A DNA stretch of 64,000 bases from Microbispora catharanthi. GTDB taxonomy: Bacteria; Actinomycetota; Actinomycetes; Streptosporangiales; Streptosporangiaceae. The translations under genes and the position numbers were made by a program. The stretch's first letter is position 1, and the number at the start of each line of letters is the position of its first letter. This document shows, piece after piece, positions 27,620 through 36,839 of the stretch. The DNA lies in contig NZ_VDMA02000003.1 in NCBI RefSeq assembly GCF_006334915.2, forward strand, positions 434,001 to 498,000. The letters run 5' to 3'. Under the pieces are notes generated by a model, which did no database searches, was not told the origin of the DNA, and worked only from the letters and a program-made list of their open reading frames with translations.

Positions 27620-28477
27620 TCAGTCCCTCCGGCGGGCGCGGGTGATCACCGAGATCCCGCTGCCGGCCAGGGCGTCCGGACGCTCCCGGAGTGCGGGGCC
27701 GGCGGCGTCGCACTCCGGGACCTGCTCGACCACCTCGAAGCCGTGCTCCTCCAGCAGGTCCGCCGCCTCCCGCGGGCTCAGGAACGTCAGCCAGGGCTCA
27801 CCGCCGCCCGCCACCAGCGGCATCAGGGTCTCGGCGTACGCCCGGGCGCGCGGGCCGCGCAAAGCCTCGGGCAGCATGTGGTCCATGACGATCTCACTGC
27901 CGGGGGCGAGGCGGCCGAGCCCGGCCAGCGTACGCGCGACGGCCTCGCGGGTGAGATAGACGGTCACGCCGAGCCAGCTCACGAACGCCGGCCGGGCGAG
28001 GTCGAACCCGTGCGCGACGAGCCGGTCGACGGGGCACTCCCCGGCCTCCATGTCCACGGGGACGTACGTGAGGCGGTGTGGCGCCGGGAGGCCCGCACGC
28101 GCCATCGCCTCCCGTTTCCAGCACTGCGTGTCCGGGTGGTCCACCTCGAAGACCTCCACAGGACCTGAGGCCGACCTGCAGGCGTAGGTGTCCAGCCCCG
28201 CGCCGAGGATCACGTACTGGCGGACGCCCCGCCGTACGGCGCCGGCCAGGCGGTCCTCGGCGTAGCGGCCTCGGGTGACCACGGCCGCGCGCAGCCCGGC
28301 GACGACGGGGTGGTCCCCCATCTCGCGGTGCGGGCGCACGTAGTGCTCGGCGCACTCGCCCAGCAGGGCGTACGCGAACGGGTCGCGGAAGACGACCGGC
28401 TCCCCGTCGACGATCAGGTGCGCGGCGCGCGCCGCCGCCGTGTGGAGCGCGGTCCTGCTGGGCCCCTCGGTCTGCAC
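27620..28477 (-). CDS. SAM-dependent methyltransferase, LCMT/TIGR00027-like
   Basis: 285-residue class I methyltransferase of the leucine carboxyl methyltransferase-like family that is expanded in actinomycetes. Visible features: GRYAEDRLAGAV, SAM-binding YVILGAGLDTYACR, VDHPDTQCWKRE, and VPVDMEAG in the usual order. The substrate is unknown; many members sit in secondary metabolism. GTG at 28477. It lies 39 bp downstream of the TetR gene in the same direction, so they may share a transcript. Confidence 0.85.
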   Translation of the reverse strand: MQTEGPSRTALHTAAARAAHLIVDGEPVVFRDPFAYALLGECAEHYVRPHREMGDHPVVAGLRAAVVTRGRYAEDRLAGAVRRGVRQYVILGAGLDTYACRSASGPVEVFEVDHPDTQCWKREAMARAGLPAPHRLTYVPVDMEAGECPVDRLVAHGFDLARPAFVSWLGVTVYLTREAVARTLAGLGRLAPGSEIVMDHMLPEALRGPRARAYAETLMPLVAGGGEPWLTFLSPREAADLLEEHGFEVVEQVPECDAAGPALRERPDALAGSGISVITRARRRD

Positions 28478-28516
28478 CCGTCGAGCGTAAACCGCCTCAG
28501 CGATCTTGGCGATGGG

Positions 28517-29182
28517 TCACAGGCCGTGCGCCCGCGCGCCGTGCCGTAGCAGTTCGAAGGCGGTGCCGGCGGCGGCGACGGCCTCGCCGTACACCTCGCC
28601 CGCCGTCCGGCCGGACGCCAGCGCCGCGTAGTTGTCCCTGGCCAGGATCTGCCGGACGGCGACGTACTGCGCGGCCACCAGGCGCGACGTCAGGCGCGGC
28701 ACGGGATGGGACGTGCTCCCAGGAGCGCGGGGCGCGGGACCCGCCGCCTCGCTCATCGCCTGCGCCAGCGCCTCCGTGTCCGCCGCGGCGTACTCGGCCA
28801 CGCGGGACGCCAGGCTGGGGGTGTCGAACACGAGGCGGTGGTAGGCCAGCACCGCCGGGTGGTCACACAGGCCGGTGGTCGGCTCGCGGGCGTCCAGCCC
28901 GGCCATGAAGGCGTCGTGCAGCGCGTCCAGCGGGGTCCGCCCGGCCGGGCGGGCGCGCACCACGGCCGCCGCCTCTCCCCTGTGGTCGGCGATCCGATGC
29001 AGGACCAGATCCTCCTTGGAGGGGAAATACCGGAACAGCGTGGGCTTGGAGACCTCCGCCGCGGCCGCGATCTCGGCCACGCCCACCCGGTCGAAGCCGT
29101 GTTCCAGGAACATCGCGATCGCGACCTCGGATATGGCCTGGCGGGTCCGCTCCTTCTTCCGCGTCCGCAGCCCCTCGACCAT
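28517..29182 (-). CDS. TetR-family transcriptional regulator
   Basis: 221-residue repressor with an N-terminal TetR helix-turn-helix: KERTRQAISEVAIAMFLEHG, then GVAEIAAAAEVSKPTLFRYF and a typical KEDL segment. The C-terminal ligand/dimer domain is variable. ATG at 29182 is used; an in-frame GTG at 29188 adds two residues. It is divergent from a HelR-type helicase gene, and the space between holds two TTAACC..GTTGC repeats that are good operator candidates. It may therefore control helR-like expression and itself. Confidence 0.88.
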   Translation of the reverse strand: MVEGLRTRKKERTRQAISEVAIAMFLEHGFDRVGVAEIAAAAEVSKPTLFRYFPSKEDLVLHRIADHRGEAAAVVRARPAGRTPLDALHDAFMAGLDAREPTTGLCDHPAVLAYHRLVFDTPSLASRVAEYAAADTEALAQAMSEAAGPAPRAPGSTSHPVPRLTSRLVAAQYVAVRQILARDNYAALASGRTAGEVYGEAVAAAGTAFELLRHGARAHGL

Positions 29183-29212
29183 GGGCACAGGCTAGCAGCA
29201 TCGCAAGAAAAC

Positions 29213-29242
29213 TTAACCCGGTTGCATTTTTAACCGAGTTGC
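29213..29242. promoter_or_regulatory. Paired operator-like repeats between tetR and helR-like genes
   Basis: TTAACCCGGTTGC (29213-29225) and TTAACCGAGTTGC (29230-29242) are direct repeats 17 bp apart, 11 of 13 identical; the first contains the palindrome AACC-C-GGTT. Position and form fit a TetR operator controlling both divergent genes. Binding is inferred. Confidence 0.55.
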
Positions 29243-29283
29243 TGTTCCATGCCCCTACGGCAACCGGGGGAAGGAGACGGCGG

Positions 29284-31305
29284 ATGACCCCGCTGGAGGA
29301 GGAGCAGGCGTACGTCGAACGCTGCAGGGAGGGCCTGCGCCGGATGCTGGACGGCGCCCGGCACAACGTCGTCATCGGGGAGACCGTGGCGGGCGACCGC
29401 TACAGCGCCGAGCGGCTGGGCCGCCACTTGAAGAGCCTGGCGAAGGAGCTCGGGGAGGACGACGGAGGGCCGCCGTTCTTCGGGCGCCTCGACTTCGGCC
29501 CGGACGTGAGCGAGCACGCCGGGCAGCGCTACCACATCGGCCGCCGCCACGTCTCCGCCGGCAGCGGCGGCCGGCCTCTGGTGATCGACTGGAGGGCGCC
29601 GGTCTCGCGGACGTTCTACCAGGCGTCGGCCCGGGATCCCCGGGGCGTGACCGTGCGGCGGCGCTTCGGCTGGGCCGGCGGCGAGCTGACCGGTTTCGAG
29701 GACGAACACCTCGATCGCGGGCTGGATCGCCGGGTGGACCGCGGAGTGGACCCCGGAGTGGGCCGCGGCGGCGCGGGCCGCATCCTGACGGCCGAGATCG
29801 AACGCCCCCGGGTCGGACCGATGCGCGACATCGTCGCCACCATCCAGCCGGAGCAGGACGACCTGGTCCGCGCCGACCTGGAGGAGTCGCTGTGCGTCCA
29901 GGGCGGGCCGGGCACCGGCAAGACCGCCGTCGGCCTGCACCGCGCCGCCTACCTGCTCTACGCCCACCGCAAGAGGCTGTCGCGCGGCGGTGTGCTCGTG
30001 CTCGGCCCGAACCGGGCCTTCCTCGGCTACATCTCCGCCGTGCTGCCGGCCCTGGGCGAGGTCGACGTCGAACAGACCACGCTGGACGCGCTCCTCGCCC
30101 GGGTCCCGGTCAAGGGGATCGACGGCACGGACGCCGCGGTGGTCAAGCACGACGTGCGCATGGCCGAGGTGCTGCGCAGGGCGCTCCACCGGCGCGTCCG
30201 CGAGCCTGCGGAGCCCCTCGCCGTGGCCGACGGCTCCTCCCGCTGGCGGGTCTCGCAGGACGAACTGCGCCACGTGGTCGAGGAGACCCGGTGCGAGGCG
30301 ATGCCGTACGGCGTGGGCCGCGAGCGCGTCATCGCCCGCGTGGCGTCACTCGCGCGGAGCCGGGCGGAGGCCCGCGGCCGGACGATCGACACGGCGTGGA
30401 CGCGCCGGACCACCCGGGCCGTCACCGCCGCCGTGGACGCCTTCTGGCCGGCCGTACGCCCCGAGGAGGTGCTGTTCGAGGTGCTCAGTGATTGCTCGGA
30501 GGCCGCCGAGGGCGTGCTCACGACGGCCGAGCGGGCGGCGATCACCTGGGCGAGACCGCCGCGCACCTACCGGAGCGCCTCCTGGACGACGGCCGACCTG
30601 ATCCTGCTCGACGAGCTCGCCGGCCTTGTCGAGCGCCCGCGGGGATACGGCCACGTGATCGTCGACGAGGCGCAGGACCTGTCGCCGATGCAGTGCAGGG
30701 CCGTCGCCCGGCGCAGCGAGCACGGCTCGCTCACCGTGCTCGGCGACCTGGCGCAGGGCACGACCCCGTGGGCCGCCCGCGGCTGGGGCGAGCAGATGGC
30801 GCACCTGGGCAAGCCGGAGGCCGCGGTCATGGCGCTCACCACCGGTTTCCGCACGCCCGCCGCCGTCGTCGAGCTCGCCAACCGCCTGCTGGCCGAGCTC
30901 GCGGTGGACGTGCCGCCTTCCCGGTCCTTCCGGCGCGACGGCCGGTTGCGGGTGCTGCGCGGGGACGACCCGGCGGTCGTGACGGCGGTGGTCGAGGCGC
31001 TCGGCCACGAGGGCTCGATCGGCGTCATCGCCGCCGACGCGTCGGCCGGCCGCCTGCGCGCCGCGCTCACGGACGCCGGTCTGGCCGTCGCCGACGGCCC
31101 CACGCCCGACCCGTCCGTACGGATCTCCGTGGTGCCCGCCACCCTGTGCAAGGGCCTGGAGTACGACCACGTCGTGCTGGCCGAGCCCGCCGAGATCGTC
31201 GCGGCCGAGGAGCGCGGGCTGGGCAGGCTCTACGTGGCGCTCACCCGCGCGGTGTCCCGTCTCGACGTGGTGCACCGCCGTCCGCTGCCGTCCGCCCTGA
31301 CGTGA
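29284..31305 (+). CDS. HelD/HelR-like RNA polymerase-associated SF1 ATPase
   Basis: 673-residue UvrD-like superfamily 1 ATPase of the HelD/HelR type. These proteins bind RNA polymerase, release stalled or rifamycin-blocked complexes and can give rifamycin tolerance. The N-terminal coiled region starts EEEQAYVERCREGLRRM. A 1A insertion follows; Walker A is GGPGTGKTA near residue 206, Walker B is VIVDEAQDLSPMQ near 458, and the C-terminal motif is LYVALTRAVSRLDV. ATG at 29284 with AAGGAG at 29271. It is divergent from a TetR gene, and the 3' end overlaps the convergent GMC oxidoreductase gene by 65 bases. Whether it acts on rifamycin is not readable from sequence. Confidence 0.85.
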   Translation: MTPLEEEQAYVERCREGLRRMLDGARHNVVIGETVAGDRYSAERLGRHLKSLAKELGEDDGGPPFFGRLDFGPDVSEHAGQRYHIGRRHVSAGSGGRPLVIDWRAPVSRTFYQASARDPRGVTVRRRFGWAGGELTGFEDEHLDRGLDRRVDRGVDPGVGRGGAGRILTAEIERPRVGPMRDIVATIQPEQDDLVRADLEESLCVQGGPGTGKTAVGLHRAAYLLYAHRKRLSRGGVLVLGPNRAFLGYISAVLPALGEVDVEQTTLDALLARVPVKGIDGTDAAVVKHDVRMAEVLRRALHRRVREPAEPLAVADGSSRWRVSQDELRHVVEETRCEAMPYGVGRERVIARVASLARSRAEARGRTIDTAWTRRTTRAVTAAVDAFWPAVRPEEVLFEVLSDCSEAAEGVLTTAERAAITWARPPRTYRSASWTTADLILLDELAGLVERPRGYGHVIVDEAQDLSPMQCRAVARRSEHGSLTVLGDLAQGTTPWAARGWGEQMAHLGKPEAAVMALTTGFRTPAAVVELANRLLAELAVDVPPSRSFRRDGRLRVLRGDDPAVVTAVVEALGHEGSIGVIAADASAGRLRAALTDAGLAVADGPTPDPSVRISVVPATLCKGLEYDHVVLAEPAEIVAAEERGLGRLYVALTRAVSRLDVVHRRPLPSALT

Positions 31306-32968
31306 TGCCCACGATCGGCAGGCGCAGCGCGCCCGGCGCCGACGCGGGGACCACCGGCCGCACGGGCGCGACCGGCCCGAGCCGCACGTACGCGGAGCCG
31401 AGGGCGGGGCGCGGGTCCGCCTCGCCCTTGTTCGGCCACAGCGCCATCGCGCGCTCGGCCTGGGCCGTGATCGTGAGCGAGGGGTTCACGCCGAGGTTGG
31501 CCGACACGGCCGAGCCGTCCACGATGTGCAGGCCCTCGTAGCCGTAGACCCGGTGGTAGGGGTCGATCACACCGGTCTCGGGAGAGTCGCCGATCGCGCA
31601 GCCGCCGAGGAAGTGCGCCGTCGCCGGGATGTCGAACAGATCGAGCCAGGAGCCGCCGGGAAGGCCGCCGATCTCCTCGGCCGCCAGGCGGACGGCCTCG
31701 TGCCCGGCGGGGATCCAGGTGGGGTTCGGCTCGCCGTGGCCCGGGCCCGCCCGCAGCTTCCCGCCCTTCAGCGAGAGCGTGATCGAGTTGTCCTTGGCCT
31801 GCATGACGAGGGCGATGACCGTGCGCTCCGACCACCTGCGGTGGTTGAACAGCCGGGGCAGCAGGTGGGGCCGCCGCAGGGCCGCGCCGATGAACTTCAG
31901 CCAGCGCGGCGCCCGCCCGCCCCCGTCCACGAGCAGCGTGCGCAGTAGTCCCATGGCGTTGGAGCCGTCGCCGTACCGGACCGGCTCGATGTGCGTCTCG
32001 GCGTCCGGATGGATCGAGGACGTGATCGCCACGCCGCGGTTGAGCTTGGCGCCCTTCGTGGTGAGGCGTTCGAAGCCGAGCAGCGCCTCGGAGTTCGTCC
32101 TGGTCAGCGCGCCGAGCCGGGGCGAGATTCGGGACAGTGTGGTGGCCCTGAGCCGGTGGAGCAGGTGTTGCGTGCCGTACGTCCCCGCGGCGAAGACCAC
32201 CTGCCCGGCGGTCAGCGTGCGCGTGGGGCCGAACGGTCCCGTTCGCCTCACCGTGATCTCGTAGCCGCCCTCGATGGGCCGCACACCGGTCACGGTGGTC
32301 TCCGGGTGGACCTTCGCCCCGGCCTTCTCGGCCAGATAGAGGTAATTCTTGATCAGCATGTTCTTGGCGCCGTGGCGGCAGCCGGTCATGCACTCGCCGC
32401 ACTCGGTGCAGCCGCGGCGGCGCGGCCCCGCGCCGCCGAAGTAGGGGTCGTCCACCTCGACGCCGGGCTCGCCGAAGAACACCCCGACAGGGGCGAGATG
32501 GAAGGTGTGGCCGACGCCCATCCGCTCGGCGACCTTCTTCATCACCTCGTCGGCGGCGGTGACCGTGGGGTTGTCCACCACGCCCAGCATCCGCCTCGCC
32601 TGGTCGTAGTAGGGCGCGAGCTCGACCTTCCAGTCGGTGATGTGCGCCCACTGGGGATCGCGGAAGAACGGGTCGAGCGGCTCGTAGAGGGTGTTGGCGT
32701 AGACGAGCGAGCCGCCGCCCACCCCCGCGCCGGCCAGCACCATCACGCCGTTGGCGCCCCGCAGGACGTGGATGCGCTGGATGCCCTTCAGGCCGAGCGC
32801 GGGCGCGAACAGGAAGTCCCCGGCCCGCCAGGAGGTCTTCGGCAGGGTCTTCTCGTCGAACCGCCGGCCGGCCTCCAGGACGCCGACCGAATAGCCCTTC
32901 TCGGTGAGCCGCAGCGCGGTCACGCTCCCGCCGAACCCCGACCCGATCACCGCGACGTCGTAGTCCAA
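31241..32968 (-). CDS. GMC-family FAD oxidoreductase with a four-cysteine motif
   Basis: 575-residue flavoprotein of the glucose-methanol-choline type, closest in style to actinobacterial cholesterol-oxidase-like proteins. The FAD dinucleotide fold is DVAVIGSGFGGSVTALRL at residue 4, then VLAGAGVGGGSLVYAN near 78, and the C-terminal GMC_oxred_C part has CAIGDSPETGVIDPYHRVYG. An unusual insert carries Cys187, Cys190, Cys193 and Cys197 (CTECGECMTGC), the spacing of a ferredoxin [4Fe-4S] site. TTG start at 32968 with AAAGGCGGG upstream. It is 13 bp after the aldehyde dehydrogenase gene, so alcohol then aldehyde oxidation may be coupled. Confidence 0.83.
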   Translation of the reverse strand: MDYDVAVIGSGFGGSVTALRLTEKGYSVGVLEAGRRFDEKTLPKTSWRAGDFLFAPALGLKGIQRIHVLRGANGVMVLAGAGVGGGSLVYANTLYEPLDPFFRDPQWAHITDWKVELAPYYDQARRMLGVVDNPTVTAADEVMKKVAERMGVGHTFHLAPVGVFFGEPGVEVDDPYFGGAGPRRRGCTECGECMTGCRHGAKNMLIKNYLYLAEKAGAKVHPETTVTGVRPIEGGYEITVRRTGPFGPTRTLTAGQVVFAAGTYGTQHLLHRLRATTLSRISPRLGALTRTNSEALLGFERLTTKGAKLNRGVAITSSIHPDAETHIEPVRYGDGSNAMGLLRTLLVDGGGRAPRWLKFIGAALRRPHLLPRLFNHRRWSERTVIALVMQAKDNSITLSLKGGKLRAGPGHGEPNPTWIPAGHEAVRLAAEEIGGLPGGSWLDLFDIPATAHFLGGCAIGDSPETGVIDPYHRVYGYEGLHIVDGSAVSANLGVNPSLTITAQAERAMALWPNKGEADPRPALGSAYVRLGPVAPVRPVVPASAPGALRLPIVGITSGRTAADGGAPRRDGTPRG

Positions 32969-32981
32969 CGTCCCGCCTTTC

Positions 32982-34538
32982 TTACTTGAGGTGCAGCCGC
33001 TTCATCGTCTTGAGCAGCCCCGCGAGCGTGTCGGCGTACTTGTCGTAGGTCATGCCGAGGATCGGCTCGAAGCCCAGCCACGTGGCCTGGCTGGCCACCG
33101 TCTGGACCTCCGTGTACTTCAGCAGGCCCTCGGTCCCGTGGCGGCGGCCGAGCCCGGACGACTTCATCCCGCCCATCGGCGCGTCATAGGAGGCGTACGC
33201 CGAGCCGTACCCCTCGTTGATGTTGACGGTGCCCGCCTTGATCAGGGCGGCGAGGCGGCGGCCCCGCGCGACGTCCCTGGTCCAGATCGAGGCGTTCAGC
33301 CCGTACGCGGTGTCGTTGGCCGCGTGGACCGCCTCGTCCTCGTCTCTGAAGCGGTAGAGCGACACGACCGGCCCGAACGTCTCGTCCCTGCAGACGGCCA
33401 TGTCCTCGCCGACGCCGTCGAGGACGGTCGGCTCGTAGAAGAACGGGCCGAGGTCGGGGCGCGGCCTGCCGCCCGTCAGCACCGTGGCGCCCTTGGCGAC
33501 GGCGTCCTCGACGTGCGCCGAGACCCCGTCGAGCTGCCTCTGCGACGTGAGCGAGCCCATCTGCACGTCCCAGTCGAGACCGGGGCCGATCCTCATGTTC
33601 TCCACCGCCCGGACGAACTTGTCGCGGAAGGCGTCGGCGATCGCCTCGTGCACGTAGAGGCGCTCGATCGAGATGCACAGCTGGCCCGCGTTGGTGAAGC
33701 AGGCCCGGATCGCGCCCTGGGCGGCCACGTCGAGATCGGCGTCGTCGAGCACGATCATCGGGTTCTTGCCGCCGAGCTCGAGGGAGCAGCCGATGAGGCG
33801 CTTGGCCGCCTCCTCGGCGATTTTGCGCCCGCCGCGCGTCGAGCCGGTGAACGCGACGTAGTCGGCGCCGTCGATCAGCGGGTCGCCGACGTCCTCCGGA
33901 TCGCCGAGCACGACCTGCCAGACGTCGCGCGGCATGCCCAGCTCGGCCAGCAGGTCGATCGTCCACAGCGTGGACAGCGGGGTCTGGGTGTCCGGCTTGT
34001 GCACGACCGCGTTGCCCGCGATCAGCGCGGGGACCACGTCGGTGACGCCGAGGGCCAGCGGGTAGTTCCACGGGCTGATCACCGCGACAACGCCCTTGGG
34101 GTGGCGCAGCTCGGCCGTACGGGTGGCGATCGGGAAGATGCCCTGCCTGCGCTGCGGCTCCAGCAGCCCGGGCGCCCGCCGCGCGTAGTACAGCGTGCAG
34201 CCCGCCACGTCCGCCACTTCCTCGTACGCGTGGCGCCGCGCCTTGCCGGTCTCCCACTGCACGATGTCGAGCAGCTCCTGGCGGCGGTCGAGCATCGCGT
34301 CGTGGAGCCGCAGGAAGGGCGTGATCCGTTCCCGGACCGGCAGCGCCGCCCAGGCCTCCTGCGCCGCCCTCGCCCTGGCGTACGCCGCGCGGACGTCCGC
34401 GGGGGTGGAGATCGGGACCTCGGCCAGGACCTCGCCGGTGAACGGCGCGACGATCTCTCTCGTCTTGCCCTCAGAGGAGACGTGCGTGAGGATCCGGTCG
34501 ACCATGGCCGCGTCGAGCGTCCGATTCATGGCACCCAT
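32982..34538 (-). CDS. NAD(P)-dependent succinic semialdehyde-type dehydrogenase
   Basis: 518-residue aldehyde dehydrogenase oxidising an aldehyde to the acid. Features in order: VVAVISPWNYPLALG (Asn of the oxyanion hole), TGSTRGGRKIAEEAAKR, catalytic Glu in LELGGKNPMIVLDDAD, catalytic Cys in NAGQLCISIERLYVHE, and DETFGPVVSLYRF. The pattern resembles succinate-semialdehyde dehydrogenases, but the real substrate could be any aldehyde, including one from the following GMC enzyme. ATG at 34538 is used; ATG at 34529 is three codons downstream. First gene of a two-gene leftward operon. Confidence 0.9.
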   Translation of the reverse strand: MGAMNRTLDAAMVDRILTHVSSEGKTREIVAPFTGEVLAEVPISTPADVRAAYARARAAQEAWAALPVRERITPFLRLHDAMLDRRQELLDIVQWETGKARRHAYEEVADVAGCTLYYARRAPGLLEPQRRQGIFPIATRTAELRHPKGVVAVISPWNYPLALGVTDVVPALIAGNAVVHKPDTQTPLSTLWTIDLLAELGMPRDVWQVVLGDPEDVGDPLIDGADYVAFTGSTRGGRKIAEEAAKRLIGCSLELGGKNPMIVLDDADLDVAAQGAIRACFTNAGQLCISIERLYVHEAIADAFRDKFVRAVENMRIGPGLDWDVQMGSLTSQRQLDGVSAHVEDAVAKGATVLTGGRPRPDLGPFFYEPTVLDGVGEDMAVCRDETFGPVVSLYRFRDEDEAVHAANDTAYGLNASIWTRDVARGRRLAALIKAGTVNINEGYGSAYASYDAPMGGMKSSGLGRRHGTEGLLKYTEVQTVASQATWLGFEPILGMTYDKYADTLAGLLKTMKRLHLK

Positions 34539-34658
34539 GGCGGAAGAATATTCCGGAGCCCCGCTCGTGGCTACCGGTAGGTAATTGGAGGCGCCGGGCA
34601 AAGGGCGTCCTGGCCGGAAACAACCTCGCCGCCGCATCGTTCCAGCAAAATCGAGTAC

Positions 34659-36794
34659 GTGCCGGACATCTCACCTCTGCGACCAGGCGACCCCCAGCGC
34701 ATCGGCCAGTACATGCTCACCGGCCGTCTCGGTACGGGCGGACAGGGCATCGTCTACCACGCCACCGGTCCGACCGGCGAACCCGTCGCCGTCAAATGGA
34801 TCCGTGCCGATCTGACCGGTGACACCGTCACCACCGAGCGCTTCCTGCGGGAGGTCGCGGCGGCCAAACGTGTGGCGGCCTTCTGCACGGCACAGATCCT
34901 CGACACCGGCATGGAGTCCGACCGGCCGTACATCGTCAGCGAATACATCGACGGCCCCTCGCTCCAGCAGAGCGTCGCCTCCTCAGGTCCCGTCAGGGGG
35001 AACGCCCTCTACCGTCTCGCCATCGGTGTCGCCACCGCCCTGGCGGCCGTTCACAAAGCCGGAATCGTGCATCGCGACCTCAAGCCGCCGAACGTGCTCA
35101 TGGGACCCGACGGGGTGCGAGTCATCGATTTCGGCATCTCCCGCGCGCTGGACGCCACCTCGTCGCTGACCTCGGTGCCCATCGGCACTCCCGCGTACAT
35201 GGCGCCGGAGCAGTTCCTGAACAAGGACATCGGCCCTGCCACGGACATGTTCGCCTGGGCGAGCACGATCGTGTTCGCGGCGTCCGGAAACTCCCCGTTC
35301 GGCAGTGCATCCCTGCCCGCCGTGATCAACCGGATCCTCAATGCCGAGCCAGAGATCCGCGGCATCGACGGCACGTTGCGGGATCTGGTCGCCTCCTGCC
35401 TGAGGAAAGACCCGGCACAGCGGCCGACCGCCCAGCAGGTCATCGTGGCCCTGTTGGAGCAATACACCCCCGATGGCGTCGTCCCCGATGGCGAGGGCCC
35501 GCGGCCGGAGACCGTCACCGGCGCGGCCGAGCCGGACGCCGAAGGGCCGCCGCCCCCTCCATCCGAGACCCCCGTGTGGTCACGGTCCGCTCCGGGCCGG
35601 CGGCCCGATGCCCGCACCGGCGCGCGTCCGGTCGAGGCCGGCGGAGGCCGGGAGACGGAGATCGAATCGGCCGTCGAGCCGGGCGGCCGAGCGGATCGCC
35701 ACCGGATCAAGATCGCCGCGGTGGTCGCCGTGATCGCCGCGATCACCGCCGGCCTCCTGCTCCGCTCCGGCGACCGGGAGGGCACGGGCGCCGAGGCGGC
35801 CAGGGTGGTCACTTCTCTCACGCCGCCGCCGGCGGCCCACACACCGCAGGGGGGCGGCTCGACGCCCGCCGCGGCCTCGACTCCGCCTGTCACCGTCCCC
35901 AGGACAGGCCTGACCAAGACGAAACTGCCCGGCGTGGCGGCCACTCTCTATGAGCATCCCGACGACCCGGTGTCGGTCACGTCTTTCACCACGGACGCGG
36001 CGGAGTACACGTACGTCAGGGATTCGATGTCCGCACCGTTCAAGAAGAAGGACGGCTATCTCGACTACACCGTCTCGCCGGACGGCACGTACGGGCTGGG
36101 CATACCCGTCTACTTCTACAAGGGCACGTCGTCCGTTGATCTCATCGAGCTGAGAACCGGAGTGATGCACAAGGTGAAGACAGTGCGCCAGCCCAAGGTG
36201 GCGGACTTCTTCCAGTGGTCCCGGGACGGCGGCAAGGTCCTGCTGAGCATCAGGAAGCCTTCCGGCAAGGACCGGATCACCACCGGCTTCATCGTGGTCG
36301 ACGCCGCCCGGCGGACCGCGAAGATCGTGGAGGTCGACGACCCGGCCATCAAGGAATCGGTGTTCGGGTGGGACGCGGACGAAGAGGGAGTGGTCGCGTT
36401 CTTCCGCAGTGGCCGGACCAAGGGCCTGCGCTTTTTCGATCTGAGTGGGAAGGCGGTCCGCGACATCACCGGCCCGACCATGTTCAACGACATCGCCCAG
36501 TTCCTGTTCTCCCCGTCCGGAACCTCGTTCGCCAGCGGCTGCCCGCAGGACGACGCGGATCTGTGCGTCTGGGATCACGCGACGGGGCGGGAGAAACTGC
36601 GGATCGCGTCCGGATGCTCTCGGTTCGTGGGCTGGTATGACGAGCGGCACGTCGTCTGCTGGGAGAACGGCGACGGCGACAAGAACGCGATGGTGATCCT
36701 CGACATGACGGGCGGCATAGTACGCGCGCTCATGCAGGCCAGTGACGAGGCGGTGGACGATCTGATTGTCAACCTGAGGTTCAGGCCCTCGTGA
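34659..36794 (+). CDS. Transmembrane Ser/Thr protein kinase with extracytoplasmic sensor domain
   Basis: 711-residue receptor-type kinase (PknB-like). The kinase domain is at about 17-270: LGTGGQGIVY loop, VAVKWI lysine, HRDLKPPNVL (catalytic Asp near 139), DFGISRAL, and APEQF. A Pro-rich linker is followed by one membrane helix (AAVVAVIAAITAGLLL, about 350-368). A 340-residue outer domain resembles a TolB/WD-like propeller (repeated FxWSRDGxKVLLS, FLFSPSGTSFASG). GTG at 34659. No PASTA repeats, so the signal differs from classical PknB. A propeller lipoprotein is encoded next. Confidence 0.92.
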   Translation: MPDISPLRPGDPQRIGQYMLTGRLGTGGQGIVYHATGPTGEPVAVKWIRADLTGDTVTTERFLREVAAAKRVAAFCTAQILDTGMESDRPYIVSEYIDGPSLQQSVASSGPVRGNALYRLAIGVATALAAVHKAGIVHRDLKPPNVLMGPDGVRVIDFGISRALDATSSLTSVPIGTPAYMAPEQFLNKDIGPATDMFAWASTIVFAASGNSPFGSASLPAVINRILNAEPEIRGIDGTLRDLVASCLRKDPAQRPTAQQVIVALLEQYTPDGVVPDGEGPRPETVTGAAEPDAEGPPPPPSETPVWSRSAPGRRPDARTGARPVEAGGGRETEIESAVEPGGRADRHRIKIAAVVAVIAAITAGLLLRSGDREGTGAEAARVVTSLTPPPAAHTPQGGGSTPAAASTPPVTVPRTGLTKTKLPGVAATLYEHPDDPVSVTSFTTDAAEYTYVRDSMSAPFKKKDGYLDYTVSPDGTYGLGIPVYFYKGTSSVDLIELRTGVMHKVKTVRQPKVADFFQWSRDGGKVLLSIRKPSGKDRITTGFIVVDAARRTAKIVEVDDPAIKESVFGWDADEEGVVAFFRSGRTKGLRFFDLSGKAVRDITGPTMFNDIAQFLFSPSGTSFASGCPQDDADLCVWDHATGREKLRIASGCSRFVGWYDERHVVCWENGDGDKNAMVILDMTGGIVRALMQASDEAVDDLIVNLRFRPS

Positions 36795-36839
36795 GCCGCA
36801 CGCGGTGAACCGCCCCCGGCGGCGGTCCGTCTTGGGGGC

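Noticed and set aside
36809..36826. Terminator after the receptor kinase
   Set aside because: Only a 6-bp stem with no T-run; too weak to call.
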